The position numbers and the translations under genes are program-made. From Filimonas zeae (lineage in GTDB: Bacteria > Bacteroidota > Bacteroidia > Chitinophagales > Chitinophagaceae): DNA of 59,181 nt. This document shows, in pieces, positions 8,714-16,049 of this stretch. Each line of letters opens with the position of its first letter. Within the stretch, counting starts at the first letter, position 1. The notes below the pieces were generated by a model that worked only from the letters and a program-made list of their open reading frames with translations, searched no databases and had not been told where the DNA came from. The DNA lies in NCBI RefSeq assembly GCF_014641615.1, contig NZ_BMIB01000010.1, positions 1 to 59,181 of the forward strand, given 5' to 3'.

Positions 8714-9319
8714 ATGACGGAACCGGACTTTTATCAAACCATAGCCCAACCCACTACAGCGGAGTTTAAAGATAAGGGAAGCCGTTTTCTGGCCTACGCC
8801 TTTCCTATAGCTAATGCAGACCAGTTTAAAGAAAAACTGCAACAGCTAAAAAAAGAACATCCCAAAGCCAACCACCATTGTTTTGCCTACCGTTTGGGTA
8901 TCGATGGCAATAACTTTCGCGCCAGTGATGATGGAGAGCCCGGTAGCAGTGCTGGTAAACCTATTCTGGGCCAGATAGATAGTAAAAAGCTTACGGATGT
9001 GGCGGTAGTGGTAGTTCGCTACTTTGGTGGTACTTTATTAGGTGTACCCGGCCTTATTAATGCTTATAAAACAGCAACGGTAATGGCATTGCAGCTTACG
9101 CCCACCATACAAAAACCTATTGAGGTGCTGTATGAGCTTCAATTTGATTATACCCGCATGAATGAAGTAATGACGCTGGTAAAACAAATGGATTGCTCTA
9201 TTGCCAACCAGCAACAGCAACTGTTTATGCTGTTAACTATAGGAGTTCCCAAAGCCCGGCTGGATGAAATGCTGTATCGCCTGAAGGATATGCATTATGT
9301 AAGTGTAAGAAAAGTATAA
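8714..9319 (+). CDS. yigZ: YigZ/IMPACT-family protein
   Basis: A 201-residue protein of the UPF0029/IMPACT family. The N-terminal domain has the marker ASDDGEPGSSAGKPIL (about 77-92) and VVVRYFGGTLLGVPGL. The C-terminal half is the smaller alpha/beta domain with a MNEVMTLVKQM-like helix. Eukaryotic IMPACT inhibits the kinase GCN2; the bacterial role is not settled. The start at 8714 is preceded by a good GAGGT ribosome-binding site. It begins 22 bases after ribD and is probably co-transcribed. Confidence 0.9.
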   Translation: MTEPDFYQTIAQPTTAEFKDKGSRFLAYAFPIANADQFKEKLQQLKKEHPKANHHCFAYRLGIDGNNFRASDDGEPGSSAGKPILGQIDSKKLTDVAVVVVRYFGGTLLGVPGLINAYKTATVMALQLTPTIQKPIEVLYELQFDYTRMNEVMTLVKQMDCSIANQQQQLFMLLTIGVPKARLDEMLYRLKDMHYVSVRKV

Positions 9320-9361
9320 CATGCTCCTTTGCAGCTATAACAGCGCGCAAAGGAACATGTT
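9318..9361. terminator. Hairpin at a convergent gene junction
   Basis: Arms of 15 bases (starting AACATG and ending CATGTT) pair with a single C/A mismatch on the plus strand and a G-U pair on the minus strand, around a 14-base loop. It starts inside the yigZ stop codon and lies before the end of the opposing dehydrogenase gene. A T-tract is lacking, so termination is likely but not certain. Confidence 0.5.
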
Positions 9362-9435
9362 ATTACAACTTAGTATGTGTGTAGGAACGGGCTTGCATAT
9401 TGGCGGTTAAGTGCTACAAAGCCCTCAAAGCACAT

Positions 9436-10329
9436 CTATAAGTTATTAAAGTTTTTGCTAACCACCAGTTCTTTCGAACCTGCCGTATACGTGTAGAATC
9501 CTTCGCCACTTTTAACGCCCAGTTTACCGGCAGTAACCATGTTTACCAGCAGCGGACAAGGGGCATACTTAGGATTACCAAAGCCATCCTGCAATACACG
9601 TAGTATACTCAGGCATACATCCAGCCCAATAAAATCGGCCAGTTGTAAAGGCCCCATTGGGTGAGCCATACCCAGCTTCATTACCGTATCAATTTCTGCA
9701 ACACCCGCAACACCTTCGTACAGGCTGCAGATGGCTTCATTAATCATGGGCATTAATATACGGTTGGCAATAAAACCGGGGTAGTCATTTACTACACAAG
9801 GCACTTTACCTAAAGTAGTACTTAGTTGTATTATTGTATCTGTAACTGCTTTATCTGTGGCATATCCATTAATAATTTCTACCAGTTTCATTACTGGTAC
9901 AGGGTTCATAAAGTGCATACCAATTACCTTGTTGGGGCGTTTGGTAGCAGCGGCTATTTTAGTTATAGAAATAGAGGATGTGTTGGTGGCCAGTATAGCA
10001 TCCGGTGGTGCCAACTCATCCAGCTGTGTAAATATTTTCAGCTTCAGATCCGTATTTTCTGTAGCAGCTTCTACAACCAAATCAACCCCCGCAAGGCCCC
10101 CGGCCGTATCGGTATAGGTGGTAATATTACCCAGGGCCTGTTGTTTCTGTTGCTCAGTAACAGTGCCTTTCGCTATTTGTCTGTCAAAATTTTTTTTAAT
10201 GGTGCCCAGTGCTTTCTCCAGCTGCGCGGCATTTACATCAATCAGGCCAACGGCAAAACCATTTTCTGCAAAAACATGGGCAATACCATTACCCATAGTT
10301 CCTGCTCCAATAACAGCCACTTTTTTCAT
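9436..10329 (-). CDS. hbd: 3-hydroxybutyryl-CoA dehydrogenase
   Basis: A 297-residue cytosolic enzyme that interconverts 3-hydroxybutyryl-CoA and acetoacetyl-CoA with NAD(P). The N-terminal Rossmann fold begins KKVAVIGAGTMGNGIAHVFA. VVEAATENTDLK and TNTSSISITKIA follow, and the catalytic histidine lies in IGMHFMNPVP with its partner glutamate in KLVEIINGYATD. NDYPGFIANRILMPMINEA marks the C-terminal helical domain. The length is typical of single-domain Hbd/PaaH enzymes. Two start codons lie six bases apart; I chose the inner one, next to the beta strand. Confidence 0.93.
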   Translation of the reverse strand: MKKVAVIGAGTMGNGIAHVFAENGFAVGLIDVNAAQLEKALGTIKKNFDRQIAKGTVTEQQKQQALGNITTYTDTAGGLAGVDLVVEAATENTDLKLKIFTQLDELAPPDAILATNTSSISITKIAAATKRPNKVIGMHFMNPVPVMKLVEIINGYATDKAVTDTIIQLSTTLGKVPCVVNDYPGFIANRILMPMINEAICSLYEGVAGVAEIDTVMKLGMAHPMGPLQLADFIGLDVCLSILRVLQDGFGNPKYAPCPLLVNMVTAGKLGVKSGEGFYTYTAGSKELVVSKNFNNL

Positions 10330-10352
10330 ATGCAAGAGTTCTTGTTGAAAGG

Positions 10353-11012
10353 CTAATATCGCTTTTTCTTAAAGTCGCCGCGCTTCCATGCCTTAATAAA
10401 TTCGCCCCAGGCAAACGGGTTAAACAAATTGATAGGTGGCTGTTGTCCGTTATAGTAATATTTAGAGGCCTGCTGGCGTAGCTGCATGTTAACGGCTTCT
10501 TTACCATCAGCAGGTAAGGTGGCAACCAGAATGCGGCGGGTAGCTTCATCAGTATTTTGCCGCGCGATTTCTAATTGATCGGCAGGTATGTCTGTGTTGG
10601 CAAAATCTCTTTCAAACTGTTCACGTGTAGGGCGTGGCTTTAATATGGTAGCAGGCAGGTTTACCGTATCGTTTACCAGTAACTGAAAAACGTAATACTG
10701 ATTGCCTGACAATGTGTCGGGGATAGAAATGGTTTTATCTTTAAAACCTGTGCTGGAAAAACGGATGTTTTCGCCACGTAAAACCACAATGGAAAACACG
10801 CCCTGGTCGTTGGTAAGTGTACCACGTCCGGTACCTTCTATAATTACACTGGCCTGTTGCAGACCACGCAAGCTATCAGCTGACATAAGTACCCCATATA
10901 GCTGAACTACAGAGTCTTTGGGTACCATTCTGGATGTCTGGGCGCGGACAGCTGTGTCAGAAACTAAAATTGCTGCCGCACAAAAAAATAAAATCTGTAA
11001 AAGTCGCTTCAT
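10353..11012 (-). CDS. Secreted protein with carboxypeptidase-regulatory-like domain
   Basis: A 219-residue exported protein with a signal peptide (1-24, ending VRAQ). A carboxypeptidase-D-regulatory-like beta-sandwich follows (about 37-110), marked by LRGLQQASVIIEGTGRGT and TNDQGVFSIVV. The C-terminal half is helical and ends in basic residues. In Bacteroidota this domain usually sits at the N-terminus of TonB-dependent receptors; stand-alone copies like this one have no assigned role. It is 23 bases upstream of the dehydrogenase start and could share its transcript. Confidence 0.8.
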   Translation of the reverse strand: MKRLLQILFFCAAAILVSDTAVRAQTSRMVPKDSVVQLYGVLMSADSLRGLQQASVIIEGTGRGTLTNDQGVFSIVVLRGENIRFSSTGFKDKTISIPDTLSGNQYYVFQLLVNDTVNLPATILKPRPTREQFERDFANTDIPADQLEIARQNTDEATRRILVATLPADGKEAVNMQLRQQASKYYYNGQQPPINLFNPFAWGEFIKAWKRGDFKKKRY

Positions 11013-11091
11013 GCCAAACAGTTAAATATGGTTCAATTATACGTATTTCTAAGTTTCTAAACTAACATAACAAAGTAACCCCCTCAAGGGT

Positions 11092-11099
11092 TAACTTTG
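11092..11099 (+). promoter_or_regulatory. Candidate promoter -7 element for mrp
   Basis: TAACTTTG fits the Bacteroidota -7 consensus TAnnTTTG exactly and lies 32 bases before the mrp start, leaving a plausible leader of about 25 bases. The -33 element is not obvious. Confidence 0.45.
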
Positions 11100-11130
11100 C
11101 AAATCAAATTCTTTTTTAACAAAAAAATGG

Positions 11131-12228
11131 ATGATGACAGAAGCGGATATTCTGAAGGCGTTAAGCAATGTACAGGAGCCTGATTTAGGTAAGGATCTTG
11201 TTACGTTGAACATGGTGAAAGACGTTGTAATAGAAGGGAATAATGTGTCATTTACCGTAGTGCTTACCACACCGGCATGTCCTATGAAAGACATGATGCA
11301 AACGGCTTGTGTAAACGCTATTAAAATTCTGGTAAACAAAGAAGCGGTGGTAACCGTAAACTTTACCGCCAATACCAGCAGCAACCGTAAAGATCCGCAG
11401 CAACTGCTGCCGGGTGTTAAAAATATTATAGCCGTAGTAAGTGGTAAAGGTGGGGTAGGTAAAAGCACTGTTGCTGCCAACCTGGCACTGGCTTTACACA
11501 AAGGTGGCGCCACTGTAGGCCTGATGGATGCCGATATTTACGGCCCCAGCGTACCTATGATGTTTGGCGTTCGTGGTCAGCGCCCTATGATGCGCGAAGT
11601 AGATGGCAAGGGTATTATTGTACCGCTTGAAAAGCATGGAATTAAACTGATGAGCGTAGGCCTGCTGGTGGATGAAAAGAATGCAGTGGTTTGGCGTGGC
11701 CCAATGGTGAGCAGCGCTATCCGTCAGTTTGTTACCGATGTGGATTGGGGCGAACTGGATTACCTGGTAATTGATATGCCACCTGGAACTGGTGATATTC
11801 ACCTTACCTTAATGCAAACCGTTCCTGTTACAGGCGTGGTAATTGTAACTACTCCGCAAAACGTAGCCCTGGCCGATGCTAAAAAAGGCATTGCTATGTT
11901 TGGTCAGGCGCAGATTAAAGTTCCTATTGTAGGCCTGGTGGAGAACATGGCTTACTTTACTCCGGAAGAACTGCCCAACAACAAATACTACATCTTTGGT
12001 AAAGAAGGTGGTAAAAGGCTGGCAGAAGAATATGAATTATCGTTCCTGGGCCAGATACCACTGGTACAAAGCATTCGCGAGGGTGGTGATGAAGGTATTC
12101 CTGCGTTACTTTCCAACGATCCGGTATCTGTAAAAGCTTTTGAAGAGTTTGCAGCACTGGCCGCCAGAAACATTGCTATCCGCAATGCTAACCTGGCGCC
12201 TACACAGTTATTGGAATCGCTCGCTTAG
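11131..12228 (+). CDS. mrp: Mrp/ApbC-family iron-sulfur cluster carrier ATPase
   Basis: A 365-residue cytosolic P-loop ATPase that carries and transfers Fe-S clusters. An N-terminal MIP18/DUF59 domain (1-90, with CPMKDMMQTAC) is fused to the ATPase domain. That domain has the deviant Walker A motif GKGGVGKST at residues 105-113, DADIYGPSVPMM, and DYLVIDMPPGTGD. The CxxC motif that binds the bridging cluster in many Mrp proteins is absent: after ENMAYF the sequence is TPEELPNNKYYIFGKEGG. I believe this variant is common in Bacteroidota. Confidence 0.93.
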   Translation: MMTEADILKALSNVQEPDLGKDLVTLNMVKDVVIEGNNVSFTVVLTTPACPMKDMMQTACVNAIKILVNKEAVVTVNFTANTSSNRKDPQQLLPGVKNIIAVVSGKGGVGKSTVAANLALALHKGGATVGLMDADIYGPSVPMMFGVRGQRPMMREVDGKGIIVPLEKHGIKLMSVGLLVDEKNAVVWRGPMVSSAIRQFVTDVDWGELDYLVIDMPPGTGDIHLTLMQTVPVTGVVIVTTPQNVALADAKKGIAMFGQAQIKVPIVGLVENMAYFTPEELPNNKYYIFGKEGGKRLAEEYELSFLGQIPLVQSIREGGDEGIPALLSNDPVSVKAFEEFAALAARNIAIRNANLAPTQLLESLA

Positions 12229-12252
12229 TCAGCATTATAATATAATCCGTTT

Positions 12253-12423
12253 ATGATAAACTCAAAGTTGCTTCTTTTGATTGCCGCAATCGCATGCACT
12301 ATCATGCTGGCATGTACACATAAATCGCATCCGCATGGTATGCCTCCCGGCCAGGCCAAAAAGCTTTCAGGCAGTAAATCTGCAAAGCCATACGCCCCGG
12401 GGCAACGAAAGAAGCAACATTAG
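12253..12423 (+). CDS. Small lipoprotein (56 residues)
   Basis: This short gene sits between mrp and pyrF. The product has a signal peptide ending in the lipobox MLAC (Cys21), then a 35-residue basic tail rich in His, Pro, Gly and Lys with the pattern MPPGQAKK and YAPGQRKK. I recall small Bacteroidota proteins with this PPGQAKK...APGQ tail, some labelled 'quinol oxidase subunit 4', but I cannot confirm the link. It begins 24 bases after the mrp stop, which supports a real operon gene. Confidence 0.7.
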   Translation: MINSKLLLLIAAIACTIMLACTHKSHPHGMPPGQAKKLSGSKSAKPYAPGQRKKQH

Positions 12424-12457
12424 TACCATCCATATAGCCTTATAACATATCGTAAGA

Positions 12458-13264
12458 ATGAACAAAAAACAGCTGGTAGCGGCCATACAGTCCACCCAAT
12501 CATTTCTCTGTGTAGGACTGGATACCGATATTTCCAAATTGCCTGCTCACCTTCAAAACCACCCCGATGGTGTGTTTGAGTTCAACAAAGCTATTATTGA
12601 CGCAACCAAAGACCATTGCGTAAGCTATAAAATAAACACAGCCTTTTATGAGGCTATGGGTTTAAAAGGGTGGGAGGTAATGGAGAGAACCCTGCATTAC
12701 ATACCCGATACTCATTTTACTATTGCCGACGCTAAACGTGGCGATATAGGCAATACCTCAGCACAATACGCACGTACTTTTTTTGAAACACTGCCTTTTG
12801 ATGCGGTAACCGTAGCGCCTTATATGGGTGAAGACAGTGTACGCCCTTTTCTGGAGTATGAAAACAAGGTAGCCATTGTGCTGGGCCTTACCAGCAACAA
12901 GGGCGCGGCAGATTTTGAGCTGCAGCAAACCGGCAGCGAAAAACTGTACGAGAAAGTGTTGCGTACTGTAAGCAGCTGGGGTACATCTGACAATCTTATG
13001 TTTGTAGTAGGCGCCACACAGGCCGCCGAACTAGCCAATATCCGAAACATTATTCCCGACCACTTTTTACTGGTACCAGGCGTGGGAGCGCAGGGCGGCA
13101 GTTTAAAAGACGTGAGTGCTTATGGAATGAATAACGATTGTGGTTTACTGGTGAACGCCAGCCGCGCCGTTATTTATGCCGGCAGCGGTGAAGACTATGC
13201 AACAAAAGCACAGCAGGCCGCAGCGGAATATCAGCAGGAGATGGCGCTATACCTGAAAAAATAA
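12458..13264 (+). CDS. pyrF: Orotidine 5'-phosphate decarboxylase
   Basis: A 268-residue cytosolic enzyme that makes UMP from OMP, the last step of de novo pyrimidine synthesis. The catalytic DAKRGDIGNT motif begins at Asp91 with Lys93. The N-terminus has LCVGLDTDISKLP, and the phosphate-binding end has LLVPGVGAQGGSL. The length and the arrangement match the type 2 (longer) subfamily. It is 34 bases after the small lipoprotein gene and 12 bases before the acyl-CoA dehydrogenase gene. Confidence 0.95.
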   Translation: MNKKQLVAAIQSTQSFLCVGLDTDISKLPAHLQNHPDGVFEFNKAIIDATKDHCVSYKINTAFYEAMGLKGWEVMERTLHYIPDTHFTIADAKRGDIGNTSAQYARTFFETLPFDAVTVAPYMGEDSVRPFLEYENKVAIVLGLTSNKGAADFELQQTGSEKLYEKVLRTVSSWGTSDNLMFVVGATQAAELANIRNIIPDHFLLVPGVGAQGGSLKDVSAYGMNNDCGLLVNASRAVIYAGSGEDYATKAQQAAAEYQQEMALYLKK

Positions 13265-13276
13265 AACCACATAACG

Positions 13277-14461
13277 ATGGCTGCCCGTACAGATCTTTTT
13301 CAATCGCCCGATTACTACCAGGTAGACGACCTGTTTACTGAAGAGCAAAAGCTAGTGCGTGATGCTGTGCGCACATATGTTAAAAAGGAAATATCGCCCA
13401 TTATTGAGGATTATGCTCAAAAGGCTGAGTTTCCGCAACACATAGTGCCGCAACTGGGAGAGCTGGGCTGTTTTGGCCCTACTATTCCACAGCAATACGG
13501 CGGTGGGGGATTGGATTATATCAGCTACGGGTTAATGATGCAGGAACTGGAGCGTGGCGATAGCGGTGTACGTTCTACCGCCAGCGTACAAGGTTCACTG
13601 GTTATGTTTCCTATTTATGCCTTTGGCAGTGAAGAGCAGAAAAACAGGTATCTGCCCAAACTGGCCTCAGGTGAATGGTTGGGCTGTTTCGGGCTTACTG
13701 AGCCTGACCACGGCAGCAACCCCGCCGGCATGGTTACCAGCTTTAAAGAAGCAGGTGACCATATCATACTCAACGGCGCTAAAATGTGGATTAGCAATGC
13801 TCCATTTGCACAGGTGGCTGTGGTATGGGCAAAAGATGAGGCAGGAGAGGTAAGGGGAGTAATTGTAGAAAGAGGAATGGAAGGATTCAGCACGCCTGCC
13901 ACGCATGGCAAGTGGAGCCTGCGCGCCAGCACTACCGGAGAACTGGTGTTTGACAATGTAAAAGTGCCAAAGCTAAACATTTTACCCGGTGTAAAAGGAA
14001 TGCGCGGCCCTTTAAGCTGCCTTAGCAAAGCCCGTTACGGCATTGCCTGGGGCGCACTGGGCGCAGCCATGGACTGTTACGATACAGCCCTGCGCTATTC
14101 TAAAGAAAGGGTTCAGTTTGACAGGGCCATTGGTGGTTTTCAGCTGCAGCAGAAAAAGCTGGCAGAAATGATTACCGAAATAACCAAGGCCCAGTTGCTG
14201 GTGTGGCGTTTAGGCAGTTTAATGGATGCAGGCAAAGCAACCCCGGCGCAGGTAAGCATGGCTAAAAGAAACAGTTGTGAAATAGCTACCAACATAGCGC
14301 GCAATGCCCGGCAAATGCTGGGCGGTATGGGCATTACCGGCGAATACAGCGTAATGCGCCATATGATGAACCTGGAAAGTGTAATAACCTACGAAGGCAC
14401 ACACGATATACACTTACTGATTACAGGTATGGATGTAACAGGTTTGAATGCGTTTAAATAA
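13277..14461 (+). CDS. gcdH: Acyl-CoA dehydrogenase, glutaryl-CoA dehydrogenase type
   Basis: A 394-residue FAD enzyme. It is close in pattern to glutaryl-CoA dehydrogenase, which oxidises and decarboxylates glutaryl-CoA to crotonyl-CoA in lysine and tryptophan breakdown. GVRSTASVQGSLVM carries the arginine that contacts the glutaryl carboxylate, GCFGLTEPDHGSNP binds FAD, and YEGTHDIHLLITG holds the catalytic base Glu373. The 3-hydroxybutyryl-CoA dehydrogenase at 9.4 kb could act in the same route after crotonyl-CoA hydration, though the genes are not in one operon. aroK follows after five bases. Confidence 0.88.
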   Translation: MAARTDLFQSPDYYQVDDLFTEEQKLVRDAVRTYVKKEISPIIEDYAQKAEFPQHIVPQLGELGCFGPTIPQQYGGGGLDYISYGLMMQELERGDSGVRSTASVQGSLVMFPIYAFGSEEQKNRYLPKLASGEWLGCFGLTEPDHGSNPAGMVTSFKEAGDHIILNGAKMWISNAPFAQVAVVWAKDEAGEVRGVIVERGMEGFSTPATHGKWSLRASTTGELVFDNVKVPKLNILPGVKGMRGPLSCLSKARYGIAWGALGAAMDCYDTALRYSKERVQFDRAIGGFQLQQKKLAEMITEITKAQLLVWRLGSLMDAGKATPAQVSMAKRNSCEIATNIARNARQMLGGMGITGEYSVMRHMMNLESVITYEGTHDIHLLITGMDVTGLNAFK

Positions 14462-14466
14462 CAAGG

Positions 14467-14973
14467 ATGAAGCTATTTTTAATTGGAATGATGGGAACGG
14501 GTAAAAGCCATTGGGCTAAGTACCTGAGTAAAAAAGTAAAATCAGGTTGTTATGATCTGGATTATCTGGTAGAAACCAGTGAAGAGAAAACAATCACTGA
14601 AATTTTTGCCGAAGATGGTGAGGAGTATTTCCGGAAAGCAGAGGCCAAAGTGCTGCGCTGGTTTGCCGAGAAAAAAACATATGTACTGGCAGCAGGTGGC
14701 GGAACGCCCTGTTACCACGATAACATGGAATGGATGAATAAGCAGGGCATTACCATCTGGATTGATGAGCCTGTTGAAACCCTGGTGGAGCGTGCGAAAC
14801 AGCAGATGGAACATCGTCCGGCTATTAAAGGCCTTTCTGATGCTGAAATTACGCAGTTGTTTGAAAAAAGACTGGCCGAAAGGCATCAGTTCTACAGCCA
14901 GGCAAAATATCACCTGGCAGGTGCAGACATCACCGAAAAAGCATTTTTAAAAATAGTAAAAGAGCATGCATAA
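14467..14973 (+). CDS. aroK: Shikimate kinase
   Basis: A 168-residue kinase that phosphorylates shikimate in aromatic amino-acid synthesis. The Walker A motif GMMGTGKS is at residues 7-14. The shikimate-binding Asp32 is in YDLDYLVE, an EEYFRKAEAKVLR segment carries the binding arginine, and AAGGGTP follows. The lid region contains HRPAIKG. The length is typical. The 3' end overlaps the DUF423 gene by eight bases, suggesting translational coupling. Confidence 0.93.
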   Translation: MKLFLIGMMGTGKSHWAKYLSKKVKSGCYDLDYLVETSEEKTITEIFAEDGEEYFRKAEAKVLRWFAEKKTYVLAAGGGTPCYHDNMEWMNKQGITIWIDEPVETLVERAKQQMEHRPAIKGLSDAEITQLFEKRLAERHQFYSQAKYHLAGADITEKAFLKIVKEHA

Positions 14974-15376
14974 GGCATTTTTCAAGCTTGCAGCCGTTTT
15001 AGGGGCATTGGCCGTTATCCTGGGCGCTTTTGGCGCACACGGGCTTAAAAAGGTTGCGCCTGAACAGGCGGTAGCCATATTTGAAACAGGGGTTAAATAC
15101 CAGTTTTACCAGGTATTTGCCCTGCTGGCAACCGCATTGGCGTGGAGAGAATACCCCAACAAGTGGCTGCAGTATGCCGGAACTGTTTTCGTACTAGGGA
15201 TTATTTTGTTTAGCGGATCGTTATATGCCCTAACCGCTATTACCGTTTCTGCTCAGTCCTCTGGTAGTTTACCGTCTGTAGCAAAAATCATTGGGCCGGT
15301 AACGCCCATTGGAGGATTGTTTTTTATAGCCGGTTGGCTTTTACTGGTAAAGGGTGTAGCAGGTAGCAGTAAATAG
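14966..15376 (+). CDS. DUF423 (YgdD-like) inner-membrane protein
   Basis: A 136-residue protein with four hydrophobic segments. The family markers are GALAVILGAFGAHGLK at the N-terminus, FETGVKYQFYQVFALL in the middle and GPVTPIGGLFFIAGW near the end. The function of DUF423 is unknown. It overlaps aroK by eight bases and is the last gene of the run that begins at mrp. Confidence 0.92.
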   Translation: MHKAFFKLAAVLGALAVILGAFGAHGLKKVAPEQAVAIFETGVKYQFYQVFALLATALAWREYPNKWLQYAGTVFVLGIILFSGSLYALTAITVSAQSSGSLPSVAKIIGPVTPIGGLFFIAGWLLLVKGVAGSSK

Positions 15377-15529
15377 TAGGCTGCCGCAGGCAAAAAAGAT
15401 ATTACCGAAAAGGCTCCGCGATGTATTAGTGAATAGACTATTATGTCCGGGGCTTTTTTGATTTTTATATTTCACGGCTGTATTCATACGTTTTTGGTGG
15501 TTTTTAGGGTTTATGATGCTAAAAAACGG

Positions 15530-15949
15530 TTAGTTACGCTCTTTTTCGTGGTGATCGTTAAACAATGGTTCAATATCATCCAGCAGTTCGCGCTCAATTT
15601 CTTCCATCTGCACAATATCCCAGGCCTCTGTTTCGGTAGGAGCTGCGTTCAATAATTCCAGAATTTCCAGTTCTTCCAGATAGTCTTCCAATGCTGTATT
15701 AAGACAGCAGATTACAAAAGAAACGTTGTTTTCATAGAATTTCTGTTGAAGAGATGCCATTGTTCCTGCAAATTCAGCTTCCATCGTCTTAACTTCACGT
15801 AAGTTGAGTACAATGTTCTTTGTGTCTTTTTGCAGGTAAGGTAATAGTAACTGAGTGGCTTCTTCTGCTAAATTGTCATGCAACCCAGGGTTTACAGGCG
15901 TTATAACTGTAAATTTTTCCTTGGTATCAATTTTGACCTGCATATTCAT
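15530..15949 (-). CDS. STAS-like (anti-sigma factor antagonist type) protein
   Basis: A 139-residue cytosolic protein. Residues 1-100 fit the STAS pattern: a strand pair (VKIDTKEKFTVITPV), IVLNLREVKTMEAEFAGTMASLQQKF around the usual phosphorylation loop, and FVICCLNTALEDYLEELEILELL. The position normally held by the phosphorylated Ser/Thr reads ...EAEFAGTMA, so regulation by phosphorylation is unclear. An acidic tail of about 35 residues follows. No partner kinase or sigma gene lies nearby. It is divergent from clpC with a 100-base gap. Confidence 0.7.
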   Translation of the reverse strand: MNMQVKIDTKEKFTVITPVNPGLHDNLAEEATQLLLPYLQKDTKNIVLNLREVKTMEAEFAGTMASLQQKFYENNVSFVICCLNTALEDYLEELEILELLNAAPTETEAWDIVQMEEIERELLDDIEPLFNDHHEKERN

Positions 15950-15985
15950 ATTATTAAATGATTAACACGCCGTGCATAAATGCAC

Positions 15986-16018
15986 ATTGTGAAGGCTCAA
16001 AAATATTCGTTATAATTG
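15986..16018 (+). promoter_or_regulatory. Candidate clpC promoter
   Basis: ATTG (-33-like) is followed after 21 bases by TATAATTG, one mismatch from TAnnTTTG. It is 32 bases upstream of the clpC start. Spacing and place fit a Bacteroidota housekeeping promoter. Confidence 0.4.
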
Positions 16019-16049
16019 TATCACCGCTAATTAACATAATTATTTTATC

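Noticed and set aside
15366..15475. Possible terminator after the DUF423 gene (AAAAGGCTCC ... GGGGCTTTTTT)
   Set aside because: The stem has a mismatch and a loop of about 40 bases, too large to claim as an intrinsic terminator.
15443..15655. Plus-strand frame of 70 residues
   Set aside because: It lies opposite the STAS-like gene for much of its length, and its composition (Phe/His/Cys-rich) is that of antisense reading.
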